A DNA stretch of 7,689 bases from Azospirillum brasilense (GTDB taxonomy: Bacteria > Pseudomonadota > Alphaproteobacteria > Rickettsiales > UBA3002): assembly GCA_003241645.1 (NCBI GenBank), contig QFOX01000077.1:1-7689 (forward strand), read 5' to 3'. The notes below the pieces were generated by a model. It was not told the origin of the DNA. It was given only the letters and a program-made list of their open reading frames with translations, and ran no database searches. The translations under genes were made by a program, and so were the position numbers. Below, one piece after another: positions 5,721 to 7,689 of the stretch; positions within the stretch are counted from its first letter, which is position 1, and every line of letters begins with the position of its first letter.

Positions 5721-6656
5721 TTAAGCGGAAAGCAGCGCGTACCAGCGGTCGCCGGTGCCTGCCCAAAACAGGGTGTTTCTCCCAGCGGGAAGCGAAAAGA
5801 ACGCATCAGCGGCGAGCGCATTGATGTAATGCCCGTAGTGGGGATAGACGCGCAGCGCGTTCGCCCCGGCGTTAGCGACAAAGATAAAATCGCCCTGTTC
5901 CGGCCACGGTAGCCGCGCCCCTTGGTTTGCGCCAACGGTGGTGAACTGGTTGGTTTGCGCGACAATGGCCGTGGCATCGCCTTGGGTGGTGCCAGCACCG
6001 CTTAGACCAGCAGCGTTGCGTTTCAGCGCCATGCGGCCACTGTCGGCCAGCATTTTGAGGGAGTCATAGAACGTGCTACCGTCCGGCGACACTTTGAGGG
6101 TGAAATTGTCATCCCCCAGCAAGCCGAACTCGGCCCGCGCCGACCAGTTGCTCTGAAACAAGAACCCGGCAGAGTTACCCGTCGCGTTCTTGTTCAGCTT
6201 CACTTGCAGGCTGTTGCCGATATGATTGAACAAGATGGCCTCGCTCGCCACCGCCAGCTTGTTCGTGCTATCCGCTGTGGTGTTCACGCCTACCATCGGG
6301 AGATTCTGGAAGCTGACAGTGGCCACGCTCTCACCCCATGCCGAGCCGTCATAGGTATAGAGCGTGCCGGGAGTTGCCACCCATACCGTCAACCCCGGCC
6401 ACGGCGCGATGAAGTTCCAGCCGGTGGTGTAATAGGCAAGCTTTTGCGCTTGACCCACCCATGCCCCGGTCGGGGTATCGCCCACCACATAGCAATCTCC
6501 CGCTGCCGGTGAACCGGGTGGCGTGTCGTCACCGACGGTAACGGCGGCGGCCTGCACCAGCGCATCGAGCAGTTCGAGGGATTCATTATGGGTAACTTCT
6601 TTTTGGGCTTGGCTTGCGACAATGAAAGGCAAGCCCAGACGAACGGTCTGGGGCAT
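5721..6656 (-). CDS. DUF2793 domain phage tail fibre-like protein
   Basis: The 311-residue product opens with the DUF2793 hallmark: LPFIVASQAQKEVTHNE at residues 9-25, then LELLDALVQAAA, followed by GDDTPPGSPAAGDCYVVG and repeated Trp/Gly-rich strands (W66, W80, W86, W92, W107). The middle (about 112-225) is strand-rich and carries the 'NKNATGNSAGFLFQSNWS' region. The end (about 230-311) is another small strand-rich domain with NAGANALRVYP, a pattern seen at tail-fibre tips. DUF2793 proteins occur after the baseplate genes in alphaproteobacterial prophages and gene transfer agents, and are thought to contact the host surface. The start at 6656 has GGAGAA 4 bases upstream and lies 24 bases after the stop of the tail gene before it. 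There is no signal peptide, as expected for a virion protein. The host receptor is unknown. Confidence 0.83.
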   Translation of the reverse strand: MPQTVRLGLPFIVASQAQKEVTHNESLELLDALVQAAAVTVGDDTPPGSPAAGDCYVVGDTPTGAWVGQAQKLAYYTTGWNFIAPWPGLTVWVATPGTLYTYDGSAWGESVATVSFQNLPMVGVNTTADSTNKLAVASEAILFNHIGNSLQVKLNKNATGNSAGFLFQSNWSARAEFGLLGDDNFTLKVSPDGSTFYDSLKMLADSGRMALKRNAAGLSGAGTTQGDATAIVAQTNQFTTVGANQGARLPWPEQGDFIFVANAGANALRVYPHYGHYINALAADAFFSLPAGRNTLFWAGTGDRWYALLSA

Positions 6657-6680
6657 GGGATTCTCCGATATTGAGATTGG

Positions 6681-7689
6681 TTAAATGCTGGCGCCTGCCG
6701 GGTAGCCCCGGCCCACCACCGCCGAAAGCTGGTAAATGCGGACGCTCACGCTGCTTTGTACTGCGCCAAAGTCCGTCACTTGCTGCGCGGCGCTGTAAGC
6801 AGCCGTGGGGCTGGTGGTGGTAAGCGTGCGCTTCACCGTCACGCCATCGAGGATCTCCACCTCGTAGCGTTCCGATTCTTCACCCAGCGGAATATCCACC
6901 CCGTCGCGCCATTCTGCGCCCACGCGGGAACGGCGCACCCAGCCGATGGTGAGATTGCCGGAACCGTCGCGCAGGCCCGTCACATGCACCGGCGCAAATG
7001 GTTTCAGGTTCTTGCCGGTGTAGGTGAAGGCAATCTCGTCGGTGTTGCCCACCGCGTTGCCGACACTGACCACCTTATAAAACAGCTCTCGCCCGATAAG
7101 GTTATTAGCGATTGCTGTGGTATAAAGGGCCGGAGAAAGCAAAACGAAGCGGTCGCCGGGGTCATGTAGCCCCATCGCCCATTCCGTACCCTGCCGCCCC
7201 CGCAAAAGCCGGGAAAGGCGATAGGTGCTTTCCGCGATCAGCGTGGCGTTCTGGAATTGCACCAACTCCTCGCCAATCAGGGCGGCATTGGCACCGTTCA
7301 GAACGGCCAATTCACTGACGCTGGCAAGGCTGCCGGAGGAAAGCAGCACCTCCACGGTGCTGAACTCGTCCCACGTTTCTGAAATGCCATGTGCCAGGTC
7401 GGTGATGATCGCGCCGAACGTCGCCGCCCCATCGAGGCCCGCCAGCGGATTGAAGGTGTTGCCACCATCCTCGCCGCCATCGTCGGAACGGTAGATCGCC
7501 GCGCCGTTCCAGTTCGGCCCGTCCGCGGCTACCCCGATACGCAGCAGCCCTTGGTTCTGCACCGTATCGACCGGCAGCGGCGGTGCGTCGATGAACTGCA
7601 CCAGCGTATCCGGCACCAGCTGCGGCGGCTGTATGTTGTTGCCGGTTTCGCCGGGTGGCGTGTAGAAGTCATACGAGCTGATGTCCTCC
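6681..7689 (-). CDS. Phage/GTA baseplate 'megatron'-like host specificity tail protein, C-terminal part (5' end cut by right edge)
   Basis: The frame stays open to the right edge: beyond the GTG at 7616 it continues for 24 more codons (…YDFYTPPGETGNN…), so the gene is partial and 335 residues are visible. The conserved block YRLSRLLRGRQGTEWAMG, followed by HDPGDRFVLL, is typical of the C-terminal part of the large baseplate hub/host-specificity proteins in lambdoid-like siphophages and in the Rhodobacter gene transfer agent. A strand-rich fibronectin-like region follows (FAPVHVTGLRDGSGNLTIGW, then charged strands to the end). In the virion it would sit at the tail tip, linking the baseplate to fibres. 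Its place before a DUF2793 fibre and the lysis genes fits a late operon. Whether the source is a prophage or a gene transfer agent cannot be decided from this fragment; the spanins and endolysin next door favour a prophage. Confidence 0.8.
   Translation of the reverse strand, partial: EDISSYDFYTPPGETGNNIQPPQLVPDTLVQFIDAPPLPVDTVQNQGLLRIGVAADGPNWNGAAIYRSDDGGEDGGNTFNPLAGLDGAATFGAIITDLAHGISETWDEFSTVEVLLSSGSLASVSELAVLNGANAALIGEELVQFQNATLIAESTYRLSRLLRGRQGTEWAMGLHDPGDRFVLLSPALYTTAIANNLIGRELFYKVVSVGNAVGNTDEIAFTYTGKNLKPFAPVHVTGLRDGSGNLTIGWVRRSRVGAEWRDGVDIPLGEESERYEVEILDGVTVKRTLTTTSPTAAYSAAQQVTDFGAVQSSVSVRIYQLSAVVGRGYPAGASI

Noticed and set aside
5692..5766. Longer N-terminus for the holin-like protein (start at 5766)
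   Set aside because: It would reach into the tail fibre gene, and the added residues (His/Arg-rich) do not fit; AGGAG just before the ATG at 5691 supports the shorter form.
6756..7169. 137-codon plus-strand open frame opposite the tail protein gene
   Set aside because: It is antisense to the conserved tail protein and shows no domain; its His/Ala/Arg-rich make-up is typical of an antisense shadow in G+C-rich DNA.
7616..7616. GTG at 7616 as the start of the tail protein
   Set aside because: The frame is open upstream to the window edge with proline-rich sequence that fits this tail protein; the GTG is an internal valine.
1..7689. tRNA, rRNA, CRISPR array, insertion sequence or transposase
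   Set aside because: I looked on both strands and saw no tRNA-like cloverleaf, rRNA motif, regularly spaced repeat, transposase or integrase. A short RNA gene could be missed by eye.

Overview
The window looks alphaproteobacterial, or from a close relative. The reasons are a FlgB-like flagellar rod fragment at the left edge, and on the right a tail protein of the kind found in alphaproteobacterial prophages and gene transfer agents, followed by a DUF2793 tail fibre and a SleB-type endolysin. This placement rests on protein families recalled by eye; no rRNA or other marker gene is present.

There are three blocks. (1) Positions 1-244 (+) hold the 3' end of a flgB-like gene. Its usual partner flgC does not follow. 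An A+T-rich spacer comes next (17 G/C of 60 in 241-300). (2) Positions 321-4397 (+) hold a tight four-gene cluster: a CmoA-like carboxy-SAM synthase, an ICMT/PEMT-type membrane methyltransferase, a small SnoaL/NTF2-fold protein and a complete Zn/Cd/Pb-type P1B ATPase. The first three genes are 7-12 bases apart and the ATPase follows after 59 bases with its own ribosome binding site. No metal-responsive regulator is visible. (3) Positions 4405-7689 (-) hold the end of a phage late operon, read leftwards: the C-terminal part of a host-specificity/'megatron'-like tail protein (cut by the right edge), a DUF2793 tail fibre, a coiled-coil plus one-TM XhlA/holin-like protein, a SleB-type endolysin with a C-terminal membrane anchor, an inner-membrane spanin candidate and an overlapping small lipoprotein (outer-membrane spanin candidate). 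Tight spacing, stop/SD overlap, an ATGA overlap and out-of-frame overlap mark this as one transcription unit.

The ATPase and the last lysis gene converge with only 7 bases between their stop codons. The metal cluster therefore lies right at the end of a prophage or phage-like element, which suggests cargo on a mobile element next to, or inserted after, flgB. No integrase or attachment repeat is visible, so this is inference. The ATPase would export Zn2+/Cd2+/Pb2+ from the cytoplasm. The ICMT-like protein has a precedent in the CzcN/NccN proteins of metal-resistance clusters. Why a carboxy-SAM synthase should sit with them is the most open question in the window.
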